Below are positions 53,006 to 61,331 of a stretch of 64,000 nucleotides of DNA, one piece after another; the first letter of the stretch is position 1; each line of letters opens with the position of its first letter. The stretch is from Armatimonadota bacterium (GTDB taxonomy: Bacteria; Armatimonadota; Fimbriimonadia; Fimbriimonadales; GBS-DC): contig JABWCR010000020.1 in NCBI GenBank assembly GCA_013359125.1, positions 1 to 64,000 of the forward strand. Reading direction: 5' to 3'. Position numbers and translations under genes: made by a program. The notes below the pieces were generated by a model. The model made no database searches, was not told the DNA's origin, and saw only the letters and a program-made list of their open reading frames with translations.

Positions 53006-53828
53006 CCTTGGGCTTCGGCTCGACCTTGATCTCAAAGAGCCTTGCCCAGTTCTTGCCCGTAACAAAGATTCGATCGTTCTTTTTGTCGTACGCAATGCCG
53101 TTCAGCACGTCTTCCTTGCCGTGCCGATGCTTCGTTGCCAATATCCCTGTCAGATCGACGTAACTGTTGATCTTTCCGCTCTTAGGATCGAGCCGGGCGA
53201 TCATGTCGGAGTTCCAGATGTTTGCCCAAATCTCGCCGTTGATCATTTCAAGTTCGTTCAGATAGTCCTGACGAATGCCGCCGTCCGTTACGATAATCTG
53301 TCTCTCGATCCGCAGACTCTCTGGATTGAGAAAGTAGAGCGTCGCCGTGCCGTCGCTCATAATCAAATGCGCGCCGTCGTGCGTCAGCCCCCATCCTTCG
53401 GTGCGATAGCTGAACTCGCGCTCTTTGCGGAAGGTGGCCAGGTCGTACACAAATCCCGTCTGGTTGCGCCAGGTCAATTGGTAGACCTTGTCGTTTAAGA
53501 TCGCGATGCCCTCGCCGAAGAGTCGGCTGTCCAAATCGACCTTCTTCAGCACGCGCCCGGTTTCCAGTTCGACTTTGCGCAGGCTGGAGAGGCCCTCCTG
53601 TCCCGTTCCTTCGTAGAGAAACCCGTCTAGATAGACCAGACCCTGGGTGAAGCCTTTGGGGTCGTGCGGATACTCTTTGACAATCTTAAACCCGTAAACG
53701 GGGGCCGTTTCGGGCGCAGGCTCAAGCGGTTGTTGGGTTGTGCTTTTTGCGCCGCCTGGTCCGCAAGCGGCCAGCACGACAAGACCTGCCAAAGCCGCCG
53801 TCCCAAGCCGTCTGATTGCGCGCAACAT
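52998..53828 (-). CDS. Glutaminyl-peptide cyclotransferase, lipoprotein type
   Basis: This 276-residue protein is a bacterial/plant-type five-bladed propeller glutamine cyclotransferase, which turns N-terminal Gln into pyroglutamate. It has YGFKIVKEYPHDPKGFTQGL, then YEGTGQEGLSSLRKVEL, LTHDGAHLIMSDGTATLYFL and YLNELEMINGEIWANIWNSD. The N-terminus has a signal and lipobox (AALAGLVVLAAC), so it should be a lipoprotein. Of two ATGs, the one at 53828 fits: TACAAT (53841-53836), preceded by GG, ends 7 nt before it and would cover the other ATG (53837). Confidence 0.92.
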   Translation of the reverse strand: MLRAIRRLGTAALAGLVVLAACGPGGAKSTTQQPLEPAPETAPVYGFKIVKEYPHDPKGFTQGLVYLDGFLYEGTGQEGLSSLRKVELETGRVLKKVDLDSRLFGEGIAILNDKVYQLTWRNQTGFVYDLATFRKEREFSYRTEGWGLTHDGAHLIMSDGTATLYFLNPESLRIERQIIVTDGGIRQDYLNELEMINGEIWANIWNSDMIARLDPKSGKINSYVDLTGILATKHRHGKEDVLNGIAYDKKNDRIFVTGKNWARLFEIKVEPKPKAN

Positions 53829-53835
53829 CAAGGCC

Positions 53836-53841
53836 ATTGTA
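53836..53841 (-). promoter_or_regulatory. -10 element (GGTACAAT) for the cyclotransferase gene
   Basis: TACAAT preceded by GG on the minus strand ends 7 nt before ATG 53828; there is no ribosome site, so the message is probably leaderless. Confidence 0.6.
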
Positions 53842-53912
53842 CCTGCTCTGTAGGAAAGACGAACCGCGCGGCGAATGAGTATCGTGCAACATCAAGGGCG
53901 AGGAGATTCATC

Positions 53913-54872
53913 ATGGAACGCAATTTAGGGTTGGAGTTCGTTCGTGCGACGGAGGCCGCCGCGCTCAGTTCGGGACGCTGGGTGGGCAAGGGCGACCGGC
54001 ACATGGTCGATCATGCGGCGTGCGAGGCGATGCGAAAGGCGCTGAGCGACGTGGAGATTAAGGGCGTTGTGGTGATCGGCGAGGGCGAGCGCGACGAGGC
54101 GCCGATGCTCTACATCGGCGAAGAAGTGGGCTCTGGGAAGGGCCCTGGCGTCCAGATCGCGGTCGATCCGGTGGAGGGTACTAATCTGGTAGCGACCGGC
54201 TCTCCGGGCGCGATCAGCGTGATGGCGGCGGCCATGGAATCGGAAGGGCATTTGCTCCATGCGCCCGACATTTACATGGACAAGCTAGTGGTCGGCAAGC
54301 CGGCCAAGGGCGCGATCGATATCACTCGGCCTGTTCAGGCAAACCTTAAGGAGATAGCTCGGTGTTTGGGCAAGGAGGTCCAAGACCTTACCGTAGGGTT
54401 GTTGGATCGTCCACGGCACGAGAAGCTGATCGAGGACATCCGCGCATCGGGGGCCAGGATACGGTTGATCTCGGATGGCGATCTTTCGTTGGCTATCGAG
54501 GCGCTGGACCCTGAGGGCGAAGTGGACGTGGCGCTGGGCATCGGGGGCGCTCCCGAAGGGGTGCTTTCGGCCGCCGCTTGCATCTGCACGGACGGCGAGA
54601 TCCAAGGCCGGCTGGTGTGCCGAAACGAGGCCGATCGCGAGCGCACGGCCAAAATTTTGGGCGGCGATCCCGAGCGCGTGCTGATGATGGACGACTTGGC
54701 GCAAGGCAATCTGATGTTTGTGGCGACCGGTATCACGGGCGGCAATCTGCTTCGCGGCGTGCGGTTTACAGGCACAGGCGCCGTAACGCACTCGATCGTC
54801 ATGAGGAGCAAATCGGGCACCGTGCGCAAGATCGAGACGATCCACAAGTTCACCAACGGCCCGAAGTACTGA
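53913..54872 (+). CDS. glpX: Class II fructose-1,6-bisphosphatase
   Basis: This 319-residue lithium-sensitive-type phosphatase dephosphorylates fructose-1,6-bisphosphate in gluconeogenesis; some members also act on sedoheptulose bisphosphate. Motifs are GEGERDEAPMLYIGEE and DPVEGTNLVATG (metal binding), RLISDGDLSLAIEAL and GIGGAPEGVLSAAA. GAGGAG about 7 nt before ATG 53913 sets the start; a longer in-frame reading back to 53664 is antisense to the cyclotransferase. It ends 4 nt before the convergent VWA gene. Confidence 0.96.
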   Translation: MERNLGLEFVRATEAAALSSGRWVGKGDRHMVDHAACEAMRKALSDVEIKGVVVIGEGERDEAPMLYIGEEVGSGKGPGVQIAVDPVEGTNLVATGSPGAISVMAAAMESEGHLLHAPDIYMDKLVVGKPAKGAIDITRPVQANLKEIARCLGKEVQDLTVGLLDRPRHEKLIEDIRASGARIRLISDGDLSLAIEALDPEGEVDVALGIGGAPEGVLSAAACICTDGEIQGRLVCRNEADRERTAKILGGDPERVLMMDDLAQGNLMFVATGITGGNLLRGVRFTGTGAVTHSIVMRSKSGTVRKIETIHKFTNGPKY

Positions 54873-54876
54873 GCGC

Positions 54877-56229
54877 TTACTCTTGCTTTTTGCCTTGCTC
54901 TAGGTCGAGCGCCGCGCCGATGAGTGTCTTTTCGACCGAACTCATATCCTGTCGTTGCAGGTCGCCGATCGCTTTGCCGATCTCGGAAGCCTCCGCCGTT
55001 CGACCTTGCTGCAGAAGGATCTGTTGCGTCTTTTGAAGCTCGTGCAGAGCCATGGTTGGGTTCAATTGGTGCGTCTTCATGCCCATGATCGTCTTTTCGA
55101 GAGCGCGGGATGCGATCGCCACTTGAGCTTCGCCCGCCACTCGCGCATCTTCGGGCAGAGAAGCCTTAGCCGCATCGGTCGTGAACTCGAATATCAGGTC
55201 AGCTGTGATCGTCTCTTCGGCTTCGGTTACAGGGTTTACATAGGCCAGTTTCGCCTTGGCCGCCCGATAGCTCCCGGCCGGATGGTTGGGGAAGTCGAAC
55301 TCGATCAGCGGCGTCAGCCTCGCTCCGCGCTCTAGGTCGACCATCGATAGGGTCGCCGTTCGACTTGCGAGGTTCATCTCGGCGCCGAACGCCTGGCGAA
55401 TCTGCACCCATCGCGCTAATTGAAGTTCGAGGCGAGGCGACCGAGCCACTACGTTCATCATCTTTTCCAGGTCGTCGCGAAACACCTCGGGGATGCGCTC
55501 AGGACGGTCGATGTAGTGGTATTTGCCGCCGCTTCGGCGAGCAATCCCAGCGATCAACTCTTCGTTGTAGTCCGGGCCAAAACCAAGCGCATTGATCGGG
55601 ATCGACCGCTCCTTGGCGCCGCCCGCCAACTGGGTAATGGCGGAAAAGTCTTTAATGCCGGCCGTGGGTTCTCCGTCGGAAAAGAGCACCAGGCGGTCGA
55701 GATATCCGGGTTGCTTGCCCGCGGCCAACTGTTGCAGGCCCAGCGAAAGCCCGTCGTAGAGGTTGGTCGTATTGCCCACTTGCAATCGCTGGATGTTCTG
55801 CTTGATCAGTTCTTTGTTCAGCACTCGGCGAGGCGGCATCAGAACCTCGACGATCTCTTCGAACGTTACAATCGAGAGCACATCCCGGTCGGTCAGCAGA
55901 TCGACCACATACGCGCAGGCCCGCTTGACGTACTCCAATGGCTCCCCTTCCATCGAACCGCTCTTGTCGATCACCAGGCACAGATTGAGGGGCGCTCGAC
56001 CGCCTGTCATCGCGCCGGTGGCAATCAGCTCGAAGAGAACCCTTTCGCGAGAGACGCCGTGCGCCAGCGTTACCGAGCGGCCTTGCGTTATCTGCAGCGT
56101 TAAGGGCGGACCGGTCGGGGCCCCGACCGGCATGGCTTGGGTCCGATTCGGATCGGTGCCGCCGGGCATCGCCTGAGTGCGATTGGGGTCGGGTATCTGG
56201 TTCGGGTCTATTCGCTGGGTTTGCTCCAT
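54877..56229 (-). CDS. VWA-domain protein with N-terminal DPNRTQ tags
   Basis: This 450-residue cytoplasmic protein has a von Willebrand A domain (about 78-270) with an intact metal site (DKSGSM 88-93, TTNLYDGL, LFSDGEPT) for ligand binding via a divalent metal. A beta domain and a helical tail follow (about 380-450, HELQKTQQILLQQGRTAEASE). The N-terminus carries tandem 12-residue tags: DPNRTQAMP at 14-22 and again at 26-34, plus TQ at 4-5 and DPNQ at 8-11. Thr18 and Thr30 with a following Gln resemble phospho-threonine sites recognised by FHA domains. Two FHA proteins are encoded upstream in the same operon. TACAAT and AGGAG precede the ATG. The tag-FHA link is inference. Confidence 0.88.
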   Translation of the reverse strand: MEQTQRIDPNQIPDPNRTQAMPGGTDPNRTQAMPVGAPTGPPLTLQITQGRSVTLAHGVSRERVLFELIATGAMTGGRAPLNLCLVIDKSGSMEGEPLEYVKRACAYVVDLLTDRDVLSIVTFEEIVEVLMPPRRVLNKELIKQNIQRLQVGNTTNLYDGLSLGLQQLAAGKQPGYLDRLVLFSDGEPTAGIKDFSAITQLAGGAKERSIPINALGFGPDYNEELIAGIARRSGGKYHYIDRPERIPEVFRDDLEKMMNVVARSPRLELQLARWVQIRQAFGAEMNLASRTATLSMVDLERGARLTPLIEFDFPNHPAGSYRAAKAKLAYVNPVTEAEETITADLIFEFTTDAAKASLPEDARVAGEAQVAIASRALEKTIMGMKTHQLNPTMALHELQKTQQILLQQGRTAEASEIGKAIGDLQRQDMSSVEKTLIGAALDLEQGKKQE

Positions 56230-56238
56230 AGTCGGCTC

Positions 56239-57060
56239 CTATTGTACGGCGTTCCAGGTCAGCCGGGGCGGATTGCTGCCCGGCACACAGTTATATTTCT
56301 CAAAATCGGTTACGCCTTCTTCTCTCAATACGTCTTCGTCTATCAGCGCCGTTCCCGTTCGATGGCTGGGCGGCTTGGACACGATGGCGGCGAGGGCGTC
56401 TGCGACGATCTCGGGCTTGCGCCAGTCCTTGGGTTGGCCCAACTGATAATTGATGCTGGCTTGGCTCTCGATGATGGTAGCCGGCCAAAGCGCATTGGCC
56501 GCGACGTTGTGCTGCTTGACCTCTTCGGCCAGACCGTAGACCATCATCGTCATGCCGAACTTGCTGATCATGTAGGCCGTCCGTTGAGAGATGACGCTCA
56601 TGTCGATCGGTGGCGACATGTTTACAATGTGCCCCCACTGGTTCTCTATCATGCTGGGCAAGAAGGCTCGCGCGCACAGGAACGACGCCCGCACGTTCAC
56701 CTCCATCACTAGGTCAAAGCGTTTGGATGGCGTCTCGGTTACGGGCTGCCACCATAGCGCGCCCGCATTGTTGACCAGAATGTCGACTCGGCCAAAGCGA
56801 TGCAGCGCAGCCTCGGCCAATCGCTCGATTTCGTCCTCATTCCGAACATTGGTTTGCATCGCCAGCGCCTCGACGCCGTACTGTTCGACTTCTCGCGCGG
56901 CGTCGTAGATGGTTCCGGGCAATCGTGGATCGGGCTCTACCGTTTTGGCGGCGATCACAATGTGGCAGCCTTCCTGAGCCAGGCGCAGCGCGCACGCCTT
57001 GCCGATGCCTCGGCTTGCGCCCGTTATCACGGCCACCCGTCCCTTCAAGCTCTCGCTCAT
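56239..57060 (-). CDS. Short-chain dehydrogenase/reductase, HSDL2-like
   Basis: This 273-residue SDR has the NAD(P) site VAVITGASRGIGKACA, NNAG, the catalytic Ser in IVNMSPP and YMISK (Tyr-x-x-x-Lys). The insert VEPDPRLPGTIYDAAREVE after the first Rossmann turn matches the HSDL2-type subfamily. The substrate is unknown, probably a lipid or steroid-like alcohol. Its ATG overlaps the stop of the FHA2 gene (ATGA), and it ends 9 nt before the VWA gene. An SDR in an FHA/VWA cluster is unusual. Confidence 0.9.
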   Translation of the reverse strand: MSESLKGRVAVITGASRGIGKACALRLAQEGCHIVIAAKTVEPDPRLPGTIYDAAREVEQYGVEALAMQTNVRNEDEIERLAEAALHRFGRVDILVNNAGALWWQPVTETPSKRFDLVMEVNVRASFLCARAFLPSMIENQWGHIVNMSPPIDMSVISQRTAYMISKFGMTMMVYGLAEEVKQHNVAANALWPATIIESQASINYQLGQPKDWRKPEIVADALAAIVSKPPSHRTGTALIDEDVLREEGVTDFEKYNCVPGSNPPRLTWNAVQ

Positions 57061-58382
57061 TCCGCTCTAAACCGAAACGGCCCTATTCTCACAATGTCCC
57101 CCGGTCGCAGGGCTTGCTGTTGGATTCGTTGTTCGTTCACAAAGGTTCCGTTAGTGCTATTTTCGTCGTACACGGTCATTTGACCTGCTTCGATGGCGAT
57201 TCGGGCATGGCGGCGGCTGACCGAGCCGTCCGGCAGAACGACCGAGCAGCCTGCTTCGCGCCCAATGATCAGCCCGCTTTGCGAAGGCGAGATGCGTTGA
57301 CCGGCGAACGGGCCGTCCATGCCGACCAAGACAGTTGAGATCGATCCTATTGGTTGTTGAGCGGGCGCCGGCGTCGAGCAAGCGCAAAGGCCGGTGGCCG
57401 GGTCTTTTGTTTGACCGCAAAATTGGCACACGCCCGGCGGTGCGAGCGGCGGCAAGGGAGCGCGAGCTTGATCTCTCGCCCGTTGCGCCGCGCCTGCTTT
57501 CAACCTGAATTGCAGGGTAAACGTGCTGATGGCGATGGTTTCGCCATCCTTGAGCACATGGGGCTGGTTGCCGCCGGCCAGGTCGATCAAGACGTATTGC
57601 GCGCCTTGTCGAACGATCTTGGCATGGAGCGGCGCGACGTTGAGATCGCCCATCAGCGGCACGTCGGCGGTCTCGTTGCGCCCGATCAGGCTCTCGGCTC
57701 GGTGCAGGGGATAGTCGCGGCCTTCGTTTCTCCCCAGCAGCACGCGCACCCAAGCCTGCCGGGCGATCAGTTCGATCAGCCCGACAAAGAGACCTATAGC
57801 CGCCCCGGTGATGACCAATCCTATCGCCCTCTGAAAAACGCCTTGGTCCGAACCTTGCAGCGACTTTTGAAGCAGGGTATAGAGCGGCGCCATGAGCGGC
57901 GAGAGGGTCTCAAACAGAAAGCCGCCTATGCCGCCGCCGATCAAACCGCCCAACAATCCTTGCCGAGCGCGACTGGCAGAGCGACCGACGATTCCTTCCG
58001 ATAGGCCAAGAAATGCCCCAAACGCGCCCCAACCAAGAGTGCGGGCGATGAGGGGCAAGGGAAACGGGCCGCGATCTCCGCCGAGAGCGCCGTAGATCTG
58101 CTGACCGATATAGAGACCGACCAACCCCGCAAATGCCCCCGCTGCCAGACCTCCGTATAGACCGCGCAGAGCGTGCGCCCGGGTGCCTAGGCCCAGACCG
58201 CTGGCCATCCCGATCAAGCCGCCGATGCAGGCGCCGACAACGATCCCCCAGAGCAGGAACGTAACCATCTGCTCGGAGGAGAGGATCGCCACGGCCCCCG
58301 GATTGAAGGCGATCTCGCCGATCAGCCAGCCTAAAAGGCCGCCAACTCCTCCCGCAATCAACAGGTAAAGCAGTCGCTGCAC
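57057..58382 (-). CDS. Polytopic membrane protein with two FHA domains and a zinc ribbon
   Basis: This 441-residue protein starts with about six Gly-rich hydrophobic segments (QRLLYLLIAGGVGGLLGW; GIVVGACIGGLIGMASG; GLLGGLIGGGIGGFLFE and others, roughly 1-210). A first, weak FHA-like domain (ESLIGRNETADVPL) follows, then a zinc knuckle (CQFCGQTKDPATGLCAC). The C-terminal FHA is canonical (GLIIGREAGCSVVLPDGSVSR, RHARI, STNGTFVNEQRI), with the phosphopeptide-binding Arg, Ser and Asn residues. GTG 58382 directly follows the FHA1 stop; a TTG at 58415 would overlap it. The knuckle closely matches that of FHA1. Confidence 0.87.
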   Translation of the reverse strand: MQRLLYLLIAGGVGGLLGWLIGEIAFNPGAVAILSSEQMVTFLLWGIVVGACIGGLIGMASGLGLGTRAHALRGLYGGLAAGAFAGLVGLYIGQQIYGALGGDRGPFPLPLIARTLGWGAFGAFLGLSEGIVGRSASRARQGLLGGLIGGGIGGFLFETLSPLMAPLYTLLQKSLQGSDQGVFQRAIGLVITGAAIGLFVGLIELIARQAWVRVLLGRNEGRDYPLHRAESLIGRNETADVPLMGDLNVAPLHAKIVRQGAQYVLIDLAGGNQPHVLKDGETIAISTFTLQFRLKAGAAQRARDQARAPLPPLAPPGVCQFCGQTKDPATGLCACSTPAPAQQPIGSISTVLVGMDGPFAGQRISPSQSGLIIGREAGCSVVLPDGSVSRRHARIAIEAGQMTVYDENSTNGTFVNEQRIQQQALRPGDIVRIGPFRFRAE

Positions 58383-58383
58383 G

Positions 58384-59574
58384 CTAGGCCTCGACCTTAA
58401 ACTGCACCGCGCCAAACTGCACCGTGTCGCCCGTATTGAGCACGGTCTCGGCAGCGATCTTGGCGCCGTTCACATAGGTTCCGTTGCTGCTTCCCAAATC
58501 GACCACGAACAAGCCCGAATCGTCCATGCGCAACTGCGAATGGCGGCGGCTGACGGTCGGATCGTCCACCATCAGTTCGTTGCCGATTTCTCGTCCGACG
58601 GAGATGGAGCCTGACGAAAGAGGAATGCTCTGTCCAGCCAGGGCGCCCGTCAGGCCGACCAATCGAGCGGGCTTTCCGACAGCGGCAACGGTCGGCGCGG
58701 CGCTCAGGTCGCAAGCGCAGGCGCCGGTCGCGGGGTCCTTCTTCTGACCGCAAAACGGGCAATGGCCTTCGGGCGTTAACGGAGCAGCCGCTACTGTTTG
58801 ATCCGCTTCGGGTTCAGCCTGTGCGTCGGGCAGTTTGACGCCCAATTTTGCCATCGTATCGGCCACTTGCTGGTTTTTGCCCTGAACAAATCTTAGGATT
58901 CCGTACAGCGCCGCGCCGCCCACCAGCAGCGCCAATAAAATGGGCACAAACCGCCATAGAGTGGGCGAATCGGGTTCGGATACTGCCGTCGTCGCATCGG
59001 TCGATGCGGGTCGATCCAAGACCGGCGCATCTGCCGAGACCGCAATGGTCGCTACCGGCCCAGTTCCGCGCTCCTTTTTGATCTCGATGTCTTGGCTCGC
59101 GGTCTTGTTCTCTCCATAAGTCGCCTCGATCTTGCCCGATCCGAGCGCGACTCGGTCAAAGACTGCCTTTCCGCCGTCGCTCGGCATCATGGCGACGGTA
59201 TGAATCTTGCCTTTGCCGTCGGTTAGCTTGACCATGGCCGCTGCGACCGATTTGCCCTCCTTCTCGATCGCCACGATCACCCGATTGGCAAACGCGAAAT
59301 GCTCTTCCTTGACTTCGATCTTGTCTTCCTTCAGGTCGAGCAGAGCCAAGTTGCTCGACTTATCGTCCAGTGCTGCCAGCTTGACCGCTTTGTCGGGCTT
59401 TGTAATCTCAAGGCTCTTTTCCTCGTGCTTTTTGGCCGGAGCCAACGGCTTGCCGTCCGCGCTCTCGAACCAATACCATCGGAGCGCCGCGTCGCCAAAA
59501 TCGACCGTGAATTTATCTTGAGCCCAGACCACAGTCCCGGACAATAACGCCAGTAAAATCAATGCGATTCGCAT
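58384..59574 (-). CDS. Single-pass FHA-domain protein with a zinc ribbon
   Basis: This 396-residue protein has a signal peptide (RIALILLALLSGTVVWAQ), an extracytoplasmic beta-rich region (about 25-200) and a membrane helix (about 222-244, FVPILLALLVGGAALYGIL). A cytoplasmic zinc knuckle follows (CPFCGQKKDPATGACAC), then an FHA domain with GSISVGREIGNELMVDDPTV, SRRHSQ and SSNGTYVNG. Its outside sensor plus inside phosphothreonine reader suggests transmission of an envelope signal. GGGAGGG 6 nt before ATG 59574 sets the start. It is the first gene of the FHA1-FHA2-SDR-VWA operon. Confidence 0.88.
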   Translation of the reverse strand: MRIALILLALLSGTVVWAQDKFTVDFGDAALRWYWFESADGKPLAPAKKHEEKSLEITKPDKAVKLAALDDKSSNLALLDLKEDKIEVKEEHFAFANRVIVAIEKEGKSVAAAMVKLTDGKGKIHTVAMMPSDGGKAVFDRVALGSGKIEATYGENKTASQDIEIKKERGTGPVATIAVSADAPVLDRPASTDATTAVSEPDSPTLWRFVPILLALLVGGAALYGILRFVQGKNQQVADTMAKLGVKLPDAQAEPEADQTVAAAPLTPEGHCPFCGQKKDPATGACACDLSAAPTVAAVGKPARLVGLTGALAGQSIPLSSGSISVGREIGNELMVDDPTVSRRHSQLRMDDSGLFVVDLGSSNGTYVNGAKIAAETVLNTGDTVQFGAVQFKVEA

Positions 59575-59635
59575 CCGTAACCCTCCCGCATCGGTTACAT
59601 TATGAGCGATTGAGCCAAGCAATCTGACCAGCGGG

Positions 59636-59641
59636 TAGACT
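59636..59641 (+). promoter_or_regulatory. -10 element (GGTAGACT) for the M14 peptidase gene
   Basis: TAGACT preceded by GG ends 7 nt before ATG 59649, with no ribosome site. Divergent from the FHA operon, 74 nt away. Confidence 0.55.
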
Positions 59642-59648
59642 CTGCGCC

Positions 59649-61331
59649 ATGCCCAACCTCCGCTTCGACCGATATTACCGCTACGACGATCTGACGGCGA
59701 TCCTGCGATCCTTTGCCGAAGAGTTCCCCAATCTGGTCCGGATGGAGAGCATAGGCAAGAGTTTCGAAGGCCGCGACATCTTTGTGATGAAGGTTACGGA
59801 CTACTCGACCGGCAGCGACGAGACCAAACCTGCCTTTTGGGCGGACGGCAACATCCATGCGACCGAAGTCTCGCCCTCTTCTGCCTGTCTGCATCTTTTG
59901 CACACGCTGACTTCCCGTTTCCAGAAGGACGACCGTGTTACGGAGTGCTTGCGAACGCGGGCTTTCTATATCTGTCCAAGAGTGAACCCCGACGGAGCCG
60001 AGTGGGCACTGGCCGATAAGCCCAAGATCATCCGCTCTAGCACAAGACCCTATCCTTTCGATGAAGAACCTATAGGCGGACTCAAGGTCGAGGACGTGGA
60101 CGGCGACGGTCGGATGCTCTCGATGCGAATACCGGATCCAAACGGCTCATGGAAGATCTCGCCTGACGAGCCGCGTCTGATGGCGCGCCGCCAGCCGGAC
60201 GAGTACGGCGGAACCTACTATCGCATCTTGCCAGAGGGCATTGTCGAAGATTATGACGGCGTAACGCTCAGCATCCAGCCCAAAAAGGAGCAGCTGGACC
60301 TGAATCGCAACTTCCCCGCAAATTGGCGGCCAGAGGGCGAACAGTACGGCGCCGGGCCATATCCGACTTCGGAGCCGGAGATACGGGCGATGGTGCATTT
60401 TATCGTCAACCACCCCAACATCACCGGCGCGGTCTGTTTCCACACCTACAGCGGCGTGCTCCTGCGGCCGTTCAGCCATAAGGCCGACGAGGAGTTTCCG
60501 GCAGAAGACCTGTGGACATATCAGAAGATCGGCGACAAGGGCACTGAGATGACGGGCTACCCCAATATCTCGGTCTACCACGACTTTCGGTATCACCCGA
60601 AGCAGGTCATCACGGGCGTTTTTGACGACTGGATGTTCGAGCACTTAGGCGTTTTCGCCTGGACGGTGGAAATCTGGAGCCCCCAGCGCCAAGCGGGCAT
60701 CGCCGAGTACAAGTACATCGACTGGTACCGCGAGCATCCCTTTGAAGACGACCTAAAAATGCTCAAATGGAGCGACGAGACGTTAGGCGGTCGGGGCTAC
60801 ATCGATTGGTACGAGTTCGACCATCCCCAACTGGGCAAGATCGAGCTGGGCGGGTGGGATCACATGGTGGCGTTCCGCAATCCGCCGGTCGAGTTCTTAG
60901 AGAAAGAGATCGCGCCTTTTTCCGACTGGCTGATCTGGCACTGCATGATCTCGCCTAAGTTAGAGATTTTGGAAACGAGCGTGGAGAGACTGGGCGAACT
61001 GGCTTGGAAATTGCGGGCGACCGTGCAAAACACCGGCTGGCTGCCGACCTACATCACCAAGCACGGCCTAAACGCCAAGATGACCCGCGGCGCAATGGCG
61101 GAGTTGGAACTGCCCGAGGGTTTGCAATTAGTCGTGGGCGAACGCAGGACCGACGTCGGGCAACTGGAGGGTCGAGCCTACAAGCCCGCCGCGCCGAGCG
61201 CATGGAACAGCGACCCGACCGACGACCGCGCCAAAATCGAATGGGTGGTGAGCGGCCATCCGGGACCAGTGAAACTGACGGCCAAGCATCAGCGCGCCGG
61301 ACAAGCCGAGCACACGTTCGACCTCTCGTGA
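59649..61331 (+). CDS. M14 zinc carboxypeptidase, cytoplasmic
   Basis: This 560-residue peptidase has the M14 zinc site: HATE (His70, Glu73), His265 in CFHTYSG and a catalytic Glu341 in TVEIWS. LDLNRNFPANW carries the substrate-binding Asn/Arg. A long insert lies between the first ligands and the NRNF motif (about 105-220). A C-terminal beta domain (about 440-560) follows the catalytic core. There is no signal peptide, so it should act inside the cell on peptides, unlike most M14 enzymes. The stop overlaps trmO (GTGA). Confidence 0.9.
   Translation: MPNLRFDRYYRYDDLTAILRSFAEEFPNLVRMESIGKSFEGRDIFVMKVTDYSTGSDETKPAFWADGNIHATEVSPSSACLHLLHTLTSRFQKDDRVTECLRTRAFYICPRVNPDGAEWALADKPKIIRSSTRPYPFDEEPIGGLKVEDVDGDGRMLSMRIPDPNGSWKISPDEPRLMARRQPDEYGGTYYRILPEGIVEDYDGVTLSIQPKKEQLDLNRNFPANWRPEGEQYGAGPYPTSEPEIRAMVHFIVNHPNITGAVCFHTYSGVLLRPFSHKADEEFPAEDLWTYQKIGDKGTEMTGYPNISVYHDFRYHPKQVITGVFDDWMFEHLGVFAWTVEIWSPQRQAGIAEYKYIDWYREHPFEDDLKMLKWSDETLGGRGYIDWYEFDHPQLGKIELGGWDHMVAFRNPPVEFLEKEIAPFSDWLIWHCMISPKLEILETSVERLGELAWKLRATVQNTGWLPTYITKHGLNAKMTRGAMAELELPEGLQLVVGERRTDVGQLEGRAYKPAAPSAWNSDPTDDRAKIEWVVSGHPGPVKLTAKHQRAGQAEHTFDLS

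Noticed and set aside
53664-53912. Upstream extension of glpX
   Set aside because: It is antisense to the cyclotransferase gene and lacks family similarity; GAGGAG sets ATG 53913.
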